DNA of 64,000 nucleotides from Saprospiraceae bacterium (GTDB lineage: Bacteria > Bacteroidota > Bacteroidia > Chitinophagales > Saprospiraceae). Under the pieces are notes generated by a model, which was given only the letters and a program-made list of their open reading frames with translations, was not told where the DNA came from and ran no database searches. The DNA lies in contig JADKBO010000002.1 in assembly GCA_016715105.1 (NCBI GenBank), positions 434,001-498,000 of the forward strand, given 5' to 3'. Below, piece after piece: positions 18,017-26,956 of the stretch (the stretch's first letter is position 1; each line of letters starts with the position of its first letter). The translations under genes were made by a program, and so were the position numbers.

Positions 18017-19465
18017 ATGAAGCGAATCAACATATTGAGCCTTTGCACTTTATTATCAATGATTTTATCAAGTTCATTGTCAGGGCAGGTCGGCAAACCT
18101 TTTATACACGATCCGTCAACTATTGTAGAATGTGAGGGAAAATATTACACATTTGGCACAGGAGGAGGTGGCCTGATATCTGAAGATGGATGGAATTGGA
18201 ATGGTGGCGCAGTCCGTCCGGGAGGCGGAGCTGCACCAGATGCCATCAAAATCGGCAATCGATACCTGATAGCATATGGAGCAACGGGTGGAGGAGCTGC
18301 TGTAGGACATAGAGGAAAAATTTACACCATGTGGAACAAAACACTGGACCCAAATTCTCCTGATTTTAAGTACACCGATACCGTAGCAGTGGCTTATTCA
18401 GACGGGTATGAAGATTGCGATGCCATCGACCCAGGAATGATGTTGGATCCTGTGACAGGTCGTCTTTGGCTGACTTATGGCACTTATTATGGTTTTACAC
18501 GCGTGGTAGAGTTGGACCCAAAAACTGGCAAACGCGTTGTAGGAAATAAGTCCGTAGATATAGCCATCGTCTGTGAAGCTTCAATCCTTACCTATCATGA
18601 TGGTTGGTATTATTTGCTTGCAAATCACGGCACCTGTTGTGATGGAGCCAATTCTACCTACAACATTGTCGTAGGTCGCTCTAAAAAAGTAACTGGTCCC
18701 TTTATCGACAATGTAGGAAGAAGTATGTTGGAAGGTGGTGGTAAAATGGTTGCCGCAACAAGAGGAAGGTTGATTGGTCCAGGACACTTTGGACGTAATA
18801 TTCTTTCTGATGGAGTTGAAAAAATGTCACTCCATTATGAAGCAGATCTAGACCAAAGCGGAAGGAGTGTGCTTGCTATTTTGCCAATAGTCTGGAAAGA
18901 TGGCTGGCCAATTGCAGGGGAAAATATAAAAGAGGGAACTTATGAAATAGAATCAGTGAGGAGAGGTTATGGCCTTGAATTGGACATCGATTTTGCAAGA
19001 ATGGCCCGTGCTGGTGGAGGATTTGGTCGCAATAATGACGAACCAATAAAACCAGTAGCATCACAAGAACTTGCAGATGTCATCCAAACGTGGCCAACAG
19101 GTAACATCAATGCAAGGGTAGGAGATTACATGTTTCGCCCTCATCAAAAATGGACAGTTGTTCCAGTGCCTGAGGCAGGAGGTTATTTTGGAGGTTCTTA
19201 TTATAAAATCGTCGTAGCGGGAACAGAAAGAGCGTTGGCAGCAACAGCAAATGGAGAGGTCATCACCGTACCAACATTTAATGGTGGAGCAGAACAACTT
19301 TGGAGGATCGATCAACTTACAGATGGTACATACCGCATCATGCCAAAAGAAATACCAAACTCCAAAGAGGAAATGGTGCTGATATCTTTTGGAGATACAA
19401 GGCCAACTTTGGGTAAATTTGATATGAAAAACGACAATGGTAAATGGAACTTTAGGGCTCCATAA
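18017..19465 (+). CDS. GH43-type glycoside hydrolase with ricin-like C-terminal domain (copy 2)
   Basis: 482 residues from MKRINILSLCTLLSMILSSS, which gives a signal peptide and matches the length of copy 1; a start 27 codons earlier would place charged residues before the signal. Catalytic triad positions are intact: HDPSTI, CDAIDPGMML, CEASILTYHDGWYYLL. The C-terminal QxW-like repeats are QKWTV, EQLWRI and GKWNF. Strongly similar to 9804-11258 over the full length. Probably exported and acting on arabinose- or xylose-containing polysaccharide, by family. Confidence 0.85.
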   Translation: MKRINILSLCTLLSMILSSSLSGQVGKPFIHDPSTIVECEGKYYTFGTGGGGLISEDGWNWNGGAVRPGGGAAPDAIKIGNRYLIAYGATGGGAAVGHRGKIYTMWNKTLDPNSPDFKYTDTVAVAYSDGYEDCDAIDPGMMLDPVTGRLWLTYGTYYGFTRVVELDPKTGKRVVGNKSVDIAIVCEASILTYHDGWYYLLANHGTCCDGANSTYNIVVGRSKKVTGPFIDNVGRSMLEGGGKMVAATRGRLIGPGHFGRNILSDGVEKMSLHYEADLDQSGRSVLAILPIVWKDGWPIAGENIKEGTYEIESVRRGYGLELDIDFARMARAGGGFGRNNDEPIKPVASQELADVIQTWPTGNINARVGDYMFRPHQKWTVVPVPEAGGYFGGSYYKIVVAGTERALAATANGEVITVPTFNGGAEQLWRIDQLTDGTYRIMPKEIPNSKEEMVLISFGDTRPTLGKFDMKNDNGKWNFRAP

Positions 19466-19637
19466 GATTAATTCAGAAGTATCAAATAATTCATTGATTA
19501 GACATATATCTTATTGATCTGTGCCTTCAAATCAATGGTTATGTTTATTAAAATATGATTCTCTGGCCAGGGCAATTAAAAGCATTTGCAGGCAAGAAAA
19601 TAGGGTATTCTATTAAACAAATTGAAGGATCAATTTT

Positions 19638-20792
19638 TCACTTGATTTTACCAAAATGCAACATATTGGTAGCCTCTGAACGTGCGGTAGCGATGTCAGG
19701 AATGCCATCTTCGTTGAAATCACCTACTGCAAATCCATAGACTGTACCATTTGAATCACCAAATGAAATTGATTTAAAATTGGAATCAGTTCCTTTATTA
19801 TAAAATATTTTCGAGGGGGCAAAAACGTACCCAACAATAATATCCATTCTGCCATCATTATTCAGATCAGCAATGCTTAAAGCATAGGGCACAATCAATG
19901 ATTCAAATAGAGAAATACCTGCTGAAAAAATTTGATCTTTTTTTCCATAAAAGAGCATAAGTCCTTTGTTTTCATCAATACCGACAACATCAGGTATTTG
20001 ATCGCCATTAAAATCTGCTACATATGCGGTGCGAATGGATGCGTCAGATGGGCCGAATAGGATACGACGAGTGTCTGAATAATTCCTATAAGCATTTCCT
20101 AAGTAAACATAACTCTGACCTCCGTCACGATGGGGCACAACCAGATCAATAAATCCATCTTTATTGATGTCCGCCGGCGTTATGGTAGTAGAAGGATAAT
20201 TGGCAAATGTTATACAATCAGCATTAAATTTTCCTCCACCCAGGTTCAAACAGATGTAATTGGAAGTGGGGTTTCTACCCCTGTTCGCTAAAATGAGATC
20301 GGGCAATCCATCAGCGTTTATGTCAGCAACCGATAAATTACGGGTTGGCCATTTCGGAATTCCAAACTCAGAACCAACAGTAAAATTACCTTTTCTATCA
20401 TTAAAATAAACTACCTTCTTATCCGGGGAATCATTACTTACTGCAATATCAAGAGATCCATCTCCATTAAAATCAGCCAAAGCACCGGTGTATGAACGAT
20501 CTGAAATCTCACTCAAATTATAAGATTTTCGCACACCACCCATTCCATCACCAAGAAAAACGCGGTCAACGATTGGCCAATGTCTTCCTTTTACCAACAG
20601 AATGTCGAGATGACCATCACCGTCAAAATCACCAAAACTCATATTGGCAGTTGTATCAGCTTGCTCTTCCAAGATTAATACACTGGAGTAATCTGGAAAT
20701 GTATTTGAACTTTTCGCAATGGAGGTTTTCTGAGCAACAACATGCAGAGGTTGAATACTTAAAACACATAAAAGAAAAAAGAAATATTTCAT
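19638..20792 (-). CDS. FG-GAP/VCBS-repeat secreted protein
   Basis: 384 residues. Signal peptide MKYFFFLLCVLSIQPLHVVA. At least six FG-GAP/VCBS repeats with calcium-binding loops: DFDGDGHLDILL, DFNGDGSLDIAV, DINADGLPDLIL, DINKDGFIDLVV, DLNNDGRMDIIV, DFNEDGIPDIAT. It ends directly after a repeat, with no T9SS sorting domain, unlike the FG-GAP protein at 12404. Likely an exported beta-propeller. It converges on the second GH43 gene. Confidence 0.82.
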   Translation of the reverse strand: MKYFFFLLCVLSIQPLHVVAQKTSIAKSSNTFPDYSSVLILEEQADTTANMSFGDFDGDGHLDILLVKGRHWPIVDRVFLGDGMGGVRKSYNLSEISDRSYTGALADFNGDGSLDIAVSNDSPDKKVVYFNDRKGNFTVGSEFGIPKWPTRNLSVADINADGLPDLILANRGRNPTSNYICLNLGGGKFNADCITFANYPSTTITPADINKDGFIDLVVPHRDGGQSYVYLGNAYRNYSDTRRILFGPSDASIRTAYVADFNGDQIPDVVGIDENKGLMLFYGKKDQIFSAGISLFESLIVPYALSIADLNNDGRMDIIVGYVFAPSKIFYNKGTDSNFKSISFGDSNGTVYGFAVGDFNEDGIPDIATARSEATNMLHFGKIK

Positions 20793-20968
20793 GATAGTTA
20801 ATTGAGGTTTTATTTAATTAGTCCTGCTGCTGGAAAATTTGTTGAGGTTTGCAGTCTTTTTAGATATTAGCTTTATGATCATTTTTAACAAACTTCCGCT
20901 GGTTTAAAATTGTAAATATTGAAGCGGTGAAAGGAATAGGACCTAAAAGTACTTTTAATCTCCGCATT

Positions 20969-22003
20969 TCACTGACTCAAAAAGTCTTCTTTCAACTTAT
21001 ATTCTTTTACCCCTTTGATTGCCATTCTGTAACTCAAACCCAATTCAACCATCATTCCTGTAGCATCTTTGATGGAGAGTTTAATATATCTCAAACCAAA
21101 GTGGATATTAAGGTTACTTTCAATAAGTGTTGGCGCACCAAAATAGTATACTGGGCTAGATTTTCCCAACTTAATTGGATAATTAATAATGAGACCAGGG
21201 CTCCATCCTTCGAATTGTGCCCATCCTGGATCATTTTCTCCAATTTTTTCTGTTATATTTTGAGTGGCAATATTTAATTCTCCTTGCACATTGAATTGAT
21301 CAAACCACTTTCCGAATATCAGGCCGATCAAGGCAGTTGTAGGAGCTTTAACTTGTGTTCGTGTGGAATTGATAGGATAATCTCTTTTCAATTTATTTCC
21401 ATAAACGCTCATATTCATTCCGTAGATCAAATTATTTTTGCCCGAATAGCCAAGATCGATTTTCATACCTCCCCCAAAGGCTAAATGTTTAGAAGGACGT
21501 CCTATAAACTGATTCGCCAAACCTCCAACGGTCATGTCAAATCGTTGACCAGATTCATTTATATACTCAAAATCTTCGAGTTTTGCTTCATTGTAAGCAC
21601 TTCCTTGTAAAAATCCATAAGTTCTTTGATTGAATTGATAAGTAGGAAAAGTGAGTTTCATGAAATAAATAGATGCTTCTGCAACCCCATTTCGGATTCG
21701 TGGATTAAATCGCTCTATTTCTATGGTTTTATTTTTAAGACTATCAATAATTTCTGGATTTGAAATGCCATTAATTTCTGAAAGTGTGGGATTTCCAACA
21801 GCATCAATGGAAAAGATGAATTCAATTTCAACATCCTTTATTTCTTGTCTTTGCTTTTTTGTAAAATCAATTCCATAGTACTTTATGGCAAGTTGATTTA
21901 TGCCATTTTTAGGACTTACTTGCTGATTTAAGCTATCAACTATTTGAGCATGAATTGCAATAAAGTTAATTAGAATAAAAATAATTGTAATTGATTGTTT
22001 CAT
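20969..22003 (-). CDS. Secreted envelope protein, unknown
   Basis: 344 residues. Signal peptide MKQSITIIFILINFIAIHA. The first 130 residues resemble a TonB-C-terminal-like fold (VEIEFIFSIDAVGNPTLSEI, IEIERFNPRIRNGVAEASIY). The rest is rich in alternating hydrophobic residues and aromatic ends (LTFPTYQFNQRTYG, GLSYRMAIKGVKEY), as in outer-membrane beta-barrels. No named family. It starts 11 bases after the alpha/beta hydrolase gene on the same strand. Confidence 0.62.
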   Translation of the reverse strand: MKQSITIIFILINFIAIHAQIVDSLNQQVSPKNGINQLAIKYYGIDFTKKQRQEIKDVEIEFIFSIDAVGNPTLSEINGISNPEIIDSLKNKTIEIERFNPRIRNGVAEASIYFMKLTFPTYQFNQRTYGFLQGSAYNEAKLEDFEYINESGQRFDMTVGGLANQFIGRPSKHLAFGGGMKIDLGYSGKNNLIYGMNMSVYGNKLKRDYPINSTRTQVKAPTTALIGLIFGKWFDQFNVQGELNIATQNITEKIGENDPGWAQFEGWSPGLIINYPIKLGKSSPVYYFGAPTLIESNLNIHFGLRYIKLSIKDATGMMVELGLSYRMAIKGVKEYKLKEDFLSQ

Positions 22004-22014
22004 TTTATTCCGCG

Positions 22015-22947
22015 TTAATTATGAGATCGTAACCACGTTATTAATTGTTCAGGGTCTGCAATACTCCAAGAATGAGGATGTCTCATATTATTTGGTTTTC
22101 TGTATCCTTTGTCCGTTGTCGTCACTAAAACAGCATTTTTGTTTCCTAATCTTTGCAGTTCATTGATAATAGCTGCGTGGTCCATAATATTGTTGTAAGA
22201 ATAGTCATAATTTCTTTCTTTCAGCCACCATTGAATGTCGGGCTCCGAGATTATCATAATTGGTGTATTAATTAAATTTTTAACAGCTTTCTGGCTTATA
22301 TCAGAAAAGGAATAAGGTGAATTGGCATAATAATTTTCTAATGAAGATTCCGGCGTTCCCGACATTTCTTTTTCTATTCTTTCTATCATATAAAAAACCT
22401 CACCATTTACCTTTTCTGGATTTGAAAGTCTCACAACTCTTTTGGCCGCTTTATAATAACGTTCCCAATCAAGTGGAGGATCAATGGCAAAAACTGCTTT
22501 TGGCTTTATTGTATAATTTTCTTGAATAGATAACTCAGCATATTTTACTGCACATGTTCCACCTATGGAAAAGCCACCAATGAATAAATCCCTACCATTT
22601 AATTGATATTTTGTAACAACGATTTCAATAATTTCCTTCAATGATTGTTGAGAAGCTACATCACTTCCAAAATAAGAAGAGCCAGTCTTTAAAAGGGGAA
22701 TGATGGTGAGCATACCTTGTTGTGAGGCATATTTAGGAATATCTGTTTGAAATAAAACGCCTTCTGGTGAATTACCAAAACCGTCTAATAAAATCAGCAA
22801 TGATTTGATCTGGCTACTTTCAGGAAATACAGCAACATACATGTTGGTGCTACTGTCCTGCGCATTTAAATAAACAGTTTCCATTTTCTGGCCATATGAA
22901 AGGAAGGACATGAAAAGTATAAGAACAAGATAAATATGTTTTTGCAT
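22015..22947 (-). CDS. Secreted alpha/beta hydrolase
   Basis: 310 residues. Signal peptide ending FLSYGQ. The nucleophile elbow is GGFSIGGTCAVKYAEL (G-x-S-x-G, Ser near 133). A candidate acid lies in MIISEPDIQWW and a candidate histidine in MRHPHSWSIADPEQL at the C-terminus, which fits a Ser-Asp-His triad. Substrate unknown; an esterase or peptidase-like role is possible. Upstream partner of the envelope protein gene. Confidence 0.78.
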   Translation of the reverse strand: MQKHIYLVLILFMSFLSYGQKMETVYLNAQDSSTNMYVAVFPESSQIKSLLILLDGFGNSPEGVLFQTDIPKYASQQGMLTIIPLLKTGSSYFGSDVASQQSLKEIIEIVVTKYQLNGRDLFIGGFSIGGTCAVKYAELSIQENYTIKPKAVFAIDPPLDWERYYKAAKRVVRLSNPEKVNGEVFYMIERIEKEMSGTPESSLENYYANSPYSFSDISQKAVKNLINTPIMIISEPDIQWWLKERNYDYSYNNIMDHAAIINELQRLGNKNAVLVTTTDKGYRKPNNMRHPHSWSIADPEQLITWLRSHN

Positions 22948-23026
22948 GTTGAAGGTTATAATTATGCGATGGACTCTTTTTCTGGTAGATATAATTAAAA
23001 GTAATTTTGTGCCAGCAATTTAGCAT

Positions 23027-23034
23027 CAAATATA
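23027..23034 (-). promoter_or_regulatory. Candidate -7 element for the alpha/beta hydrolase gene
   Basis: Minus strand TATATTTG matches TAnnTTTG, 79 bases before the start at 22947. No clear TTTG at the usual upstream distance. Confidence 0.33.
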
Positions 23035-23091
23035 GTTATATGGTTTATAAGGTGGCGAGACTTCAATCTCTGCCTTCAACCAAGTTATGCC

Positions 23092-23288
23092 GATAGGCTA
23101 ATAGCGATATTTTGCGGGCGCAGCAATTGCCAAATTGCCTCGAAGAGAATTGCCCATTGCTTATTGCAAAGGATAGGCTAATTATAGCGATATTTCTGCG
23201 ACCGCCCCGCCGAAGGTTAAAGGCTACACTTTGCTGGCGGAGCAAATTGCCAAATTGCCAAATTGCCTCGAAGAGAATTGCCCATTGC
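23092..23288. repeat. Direct-repeat patch
   Basis: A 36-base segment (AATTGCCAAATTGCCTCG and onward) occurs exactly at 23125-23160 and 23253-23288. A second pair, GATAGGCTAAT..AGCGATATT, lies at 23092-23111 and 23172-23195. The unit AAATTGCC is itself repeated. Reading frames here are by-products of the repeats. This fills most of the 22948-23339 gap. Confidence 0.7.
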
Positions 23289-23339
23289 AAGGGATTGCCA
23301 AATTGCTCCGCAGGAATTGAACCAAGCGCAGCGTTTTGT

Positions 23340-24728
23340 CTATCTATTCTCCTTTACCAAGACCCAATCTACCCATGCATCCATCTGTTTTACAGAATTG
23401 GGACGCAAGATAATCTGGCGATTTTTGTCTAGGAGAAACATCGTTGGCGTCGCAAAAACATAATAATCCTTGACGATTTGGCCATTCCATTTTTGATAAT
23501 CACAGGTAGAGATGTAAGGGAAATCTTTTACAAACGATTGGAATAGTTTTTTATCATCGTCAAGTGAAATATAGACGACTTCGATGTCCTGTTTTTTCCA
23601 AATTGAATAGAATTTGGAGATTTCGGGAAGTTCTTCTGTACATTTCTGACACCCACTAGCTCCAAAAACCACCAACGTGTAATTGTTTTTGATATCGGAT
23701 AGTTTTTTAGGAAGCCCAGAAGAGTAACTAGGTGCGACAAGATCTCCGTTAAAAAAAATTTCGGGGGCGGTATTTCCTATTTTCATCGCACGATAGCTTT
23801 CGAGTTGTTTGGCCAGATCGCTATCAATCGTGCAGGTCGTCTCGTTGAGTACTTTCAAAGCCAGATATTCAGATGCTCTAAAATGGCTATATCGTTCTAG
23901 TAAATTAAACAAATAATCTGTCACTTCATTGAGCTTTTCGTTGTCTTTGGTCAGATGTACCATCATCGCATCAATGGAGTTTTTCATTTCACTAAATACA
24001 GAATCGAGCGAACGCCCACTATTTTCGAGTAACCAAAAATGACCTTCGATGGCATCTTTAAATATTCCGCTTTTGTATAGTCTCTGATCTGTGTAGTCCA
24101 AACTTCTGAAAGCTGCAATGGTTCCGGGAATATCTTCGGTGTGAAATTGGGCCACTGTGGAGACCGAACTCACCAGCTTGCGTGCAGGTAAAAACCAACT
24201 GACATAACTGTCCTTTGGAAGGTTGGCCAGATAAATAGCATCTTCGTCTTTGATGCGGGTTTTTTCTACTTGAATAGCCCTTAGGGATGTTTTTTGGACT
24301 GAAAACAACGTATCCTGAGTGTACATCTTTTCCAGATACATCCATGCGTTCAAAGCTTGCTCACGCTTTGGATGTTCTATTGCATATTGTTCAAACCATT
24401 GGTTTTCTTGTCCTTTGGTAACTTTGATGGATTCGGGCTTGCTTAAGGTTTCTCCTTTCAATGTAATATCCTCTCCACTCAAGATTACAAAAAGAGGTTT
24501 GTTGTCAACTGATATGAGATAACCGACGCCATAATCTTCCTTCGTGTACGGTAAGGTAAAATTACCCATATTATCACACGTAACTTCTGAGATCGGATAG
24601 GTTTTAAGACCTTGAAAACCTACGAGTTTGATGGATTGGTGACTTAAAAGCGATAAATTTCCAGAGATAGTCTGAGTATTGGCATTGGCCAGAAAAAAAA
24701 TCCAGAAAAAAAATGCCAATATTCTCAT
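23340..24728 (-). CDS. TlpA-like thiol-disulfide protein with N-terminal DUF4369-type domain
   Basis: About 462 residues from MRILAFFFWIFFLANANTQ (an ATG four codons earlier is also possible). The N-terminal 100 residues (SGNLSLLSHQSIKLVGFQGL) resemble the DUF4369 beta-domain. The middle is helical. The C-terminal thioredoxin fold has VVFGASGCQKCTEELPEISK with the redox CxxC (CQKC), IEVVYISLDDD, and the cis-Pro segment VFATPTMFLLDKN. Periplasmic or membrane-side redox role by family. Confidence 0.82.
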   Translation of the reverse strand: MRILAFFFWIFFLANANTQTISGNLSLLSHQSIKLVGFQGLKTYPISEVTCDNMGNFTLPYTKEDYGVGYLISVDNKPLFVILSGEDITLKGETLSKPESIKVTKGQENQWFEQYAIEHPKREQALNAWMYLEKMYTQDTLFSVQKTSLRAIQVEKTRIKDEDAIYLANLPKDSYVSWFLPARKLVSSVSTVAQFHTEDIPGTIAAFRSLDYTDQRLYKSGIFKDAIEGHFWLLENSGRSLDSVFSEMKNSIDAMMVHLTKDNEKLNEVTDYLFNLLERYSHFRASEYLALKVLNETTCTIDSDLAKQLESYRAMKIGNTAPEIFFNGDLVAPSYSSGLPKKLSDIKNNYTLVVFGASGCQKCTEELPEISKFYSIWKKQDIEVVYISLDDDKKLFQSFVKDFPYISTCDYQKWNGQIVKDYYVFATPTMFLLDKNRQIILRPNSVKQMDAWVDWVLVKENR

Positions 24729-24893
24729 TAAAAGTAACAATTTTCGTCACCCTTTAAAAGGTGATTTTGTAACATCATTTTATCCAAAATTATTTTACCA
24801 ATGCTGTTAAAATCTCGATTTTTTCCATAATCATAAACGCCTACCATCGCGAAAAGGAGTTTTATTTCTATAATCGATTTGCCAATCCAAGGA

Positions 24894-26744
24894 TCAATTT
24901 TTAAGGCAACGAACAGATAATCCGAATATACGCGCAGCGTTGGTTTCTAGGGCAGCTACGCCCTCACCGAAAGTCATGGCCCCAGCAGATGTACCATTAA
25001 CCGTACTGCTCCAATATAAACCATTGACACCAGTTTCTATAAACTGACCAGCAATTCCCCTAACACCAGCTAAAGGCAACTTAAGAGGGGAAGCAATCGC
25101 TCCTGCTTCATTGTTTCCACTTGATATTGGCGGTTGCACCCAACTTAATCGTTCTCCTTCCCACTCTGCATTTGTAGGTAATCGGTAGCCACTTGGGCAT
25201 GGGTTATTGACTCCATTGACACCTTGCCATAAGTTGTTGTTTTGAGGACTGCGCCAATCAAGAAAGTCAATGATAAAATCTCCATGTCCAGTCACGTCGC
25301 CAGATGATGGGGTATCCCTGGTAGATGAGGTGGTAACCCCATCGCCACTATATCTATTCACACATTGATGACCATCTGTAACACGTCCCCATTGAAATAA
25401 TGATCCATAAGACTGAGCATCTGTAGAATTCAAAGCAGCTCGGTTTGAGCCAAGATTTCTATCCATCCAAATCTTTCCTGTTACTGGGTTTGTAACATCG
25501 ACGATAGCGGTTGGGTTGTTGGGATTGCAAATATCAAAAATATTAACAATAACATTAATATTACAAGTCTGCCCACCGATATTGAGTGCAAATATGCCAA
25601 TGCCTCCACTAGTAGGCGTGCCCGATATTATATAATTTAGACTGTCAGCACCATTAACAAATGATCCTGATACCAAAGTAGCTGTAAGTCCTATGACCCC
25701 AGTAGATGCTACTGTCTGTCCTGAATGTGAGCCGCCATTGCCCCCAGAGTATGGCACTGATACTGATACGCCATTTGCTACTTCATCTTTCTTCAATGTC
25801 CCCGTAAATATCGCATTGTTGCAATTAAGGGTACCAATGCCCCCTATTAAAGTTTCAAGCTTGATACAACGAACAGCGTTTCCACTTGCTCGGGTGGAGT
25901 TGGCCATGATGGAACCGCTGTTATTAAATACGAGCATGCGTGAGATCGTACCACTAACTGTACTACTCCAGTAGAAGGCTTCACTACCTTGAAAAAAAGC
26001 CGTACCATTGGCAGCTGTACGTTGGCCCGCTAAGGGCAGCTTAAGTGGTGAAGCAAGAGCTCCCGCTGCATTGGAGGTAGACCAACTCAATCTTTCAGCA
26101 TTTAGTTCTGCTTCGGTAGGTATGCGGTAACCACTAGGACAAGGGTTGTTGACCCCATTTACACCTTGCCATAAGTTGTTGTTTTGAGGGCTACGCCAAT
26201 CAAAAGGTGCGCTAGGGCTAGTAATAAAATTTTCGTTGCTAGTCTGATTTGTGCCACTTAGGATACTTGATGCACTTGATGTTCGACATTGATGACCGTC
26301 ACTTGCACGACCCCATTGGTATAAATCGCCAGAAGCACCAGCATCAGAACTACTTGTAGCTCTTTGAGAAGCCCCCAAATTTCTATCCATCCAGGTTTTT
26401 GCGGTGATTGGATTTAGAACATCCACTACTTTGGTCACAATGCCATTGCAAAATTTAGCTCCCGCTGGGTAGCTGGTAGCCTGAATGGCACACGGACCAA
26501 ACCAAACAGTCCCTTCCCATGTCTCCAAACAATTAGAAGTAGTGTTGAATATCGTTAATCCCACTTGTGGTGAAGCAATGGCATCGCGCTGTGTTTTAGT
26601 CATACGTGGAGGCAGAAAACCTTGAGTTGTGGACGTTACATCCAGTACGGCGGAGTTATCTGGGTTTGTTGTTCCTATACCTACATTCTGAGCAGATACA
26701 CCAACACTAAGTAGGAGCATTATAATATAAAGATATTTGTACAT
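24894..26744 (-). CDS. Surface protein with two FISUMP domains
   Basis: 616 residues. Signal peptide ending SVGVSAQ, followed by NVGIGTTNPDNSAVLDVTST, the N-terminal motif it shares with the three genes upstream. Two FISUMP (Fibrobacter major paralogous) domains follow, about 90-300 and 410-616; each has KTWMDRNLG or KIWMDRNLG, an LYQWGR/LFQWGR segment, HQC, NPCPSGYR.PT, YWSSTV and a VRC(I/L)K end. An Ig-like linker (GLTATLVSGSFVNGADSLNY) separates them. Role in the cell surface is inferred. Last gene of the leftward cluster. Confidence 0.85.
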   Translation of the reverse strand: MYKYLYIIMLLLSVGVSAQNVGIGTTNPDNSAVLDVTSTTQGFLPPRMTKTQRDAIASPQVGLTIFNTTSNCLETWEGTVWFGPCAIQATSYPAGAKFCNGIVTKVVDVLNPITAKTWMDRNLGASQRATSSSDAGASGDLYQWGRASDGHQCRTSSASSILSGTNQTSNENFITSPSAPFDWRSPQNNNLWQGVNGVNNPCPSGYRIPTEAELNAERLSWSTSNAAGALASPLKLPLAGQRTAANGTAFFQGSEAFYWSSTVSGTISRMLVFNNSGSIMANSTRASGNAVRCIKLETLIGGIGTLNCNNAIFTGTLKKDEVANGVSVSVPYSGGNGGSHSGQTVASTGVIGLTATLVSGSFVNGADSLNYIISGTPTSGGIGIFALNIGGQTCNINVIVNIFDICNPNNPTAIVDVTNPVTGKIWMDRNLGSNRAALNSTDAQSYGSLFQWGRVTDGHQCVNRYSGDGVTTSSTRDTPSSGDVTGHGDFIIDFLDWRSPQNNNLWQGVNGVNNPCPSGYRLPTNAEWEGERLSWVQPPISSGNNEAGAIASPLKLPLAGVRGIAGQFIETGVNGLYWSSTVNGTSAGAMTFGEGVAALETNAARIFGLSVRCLKN

Positions 26745-26794
26745 AATATATATAAATATTTCGCGCTAAATTACATTAATGGATTTACCTGAAA

Positions 26795-26812
26795 ACTACC
26801 CTTTTGGGTAGT
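26795..26812. promoter_or_regulatory. Inverted repeat ACTACCC-TTTT-GGGTAGT
   Basis: Perfect 7-base arms with a 4-base loop, located between the end of one VGIGT gene (26957) and the start of the FISUMP gene (26744). It lacks a following T tract, so it may be an operator or a weak terminator. The half ACTACCC also occurs at about 33276 ahead of the hybrid sensor gene. Confidence 0.4.
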
Positions 26813-26956
26813 AATTTGGAATATAAAATGGTCATATTTTACAATTCAAAAGTTAGGTAGATAAAGCTGAAAGAGAGAGGTTTTTAAGTCCTCAACAGGT
26901 GTCAAAGAACAGAGCGCAAGACTATATTTGAAGCGTTAAAAACATATTATAAAAAA

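Noticed and set aside
23112..23432. 106-codon frame over the AAATTGCC repeats
   Set aside because: Repeat-derived and antisense to the end of the TlpA-like gene.
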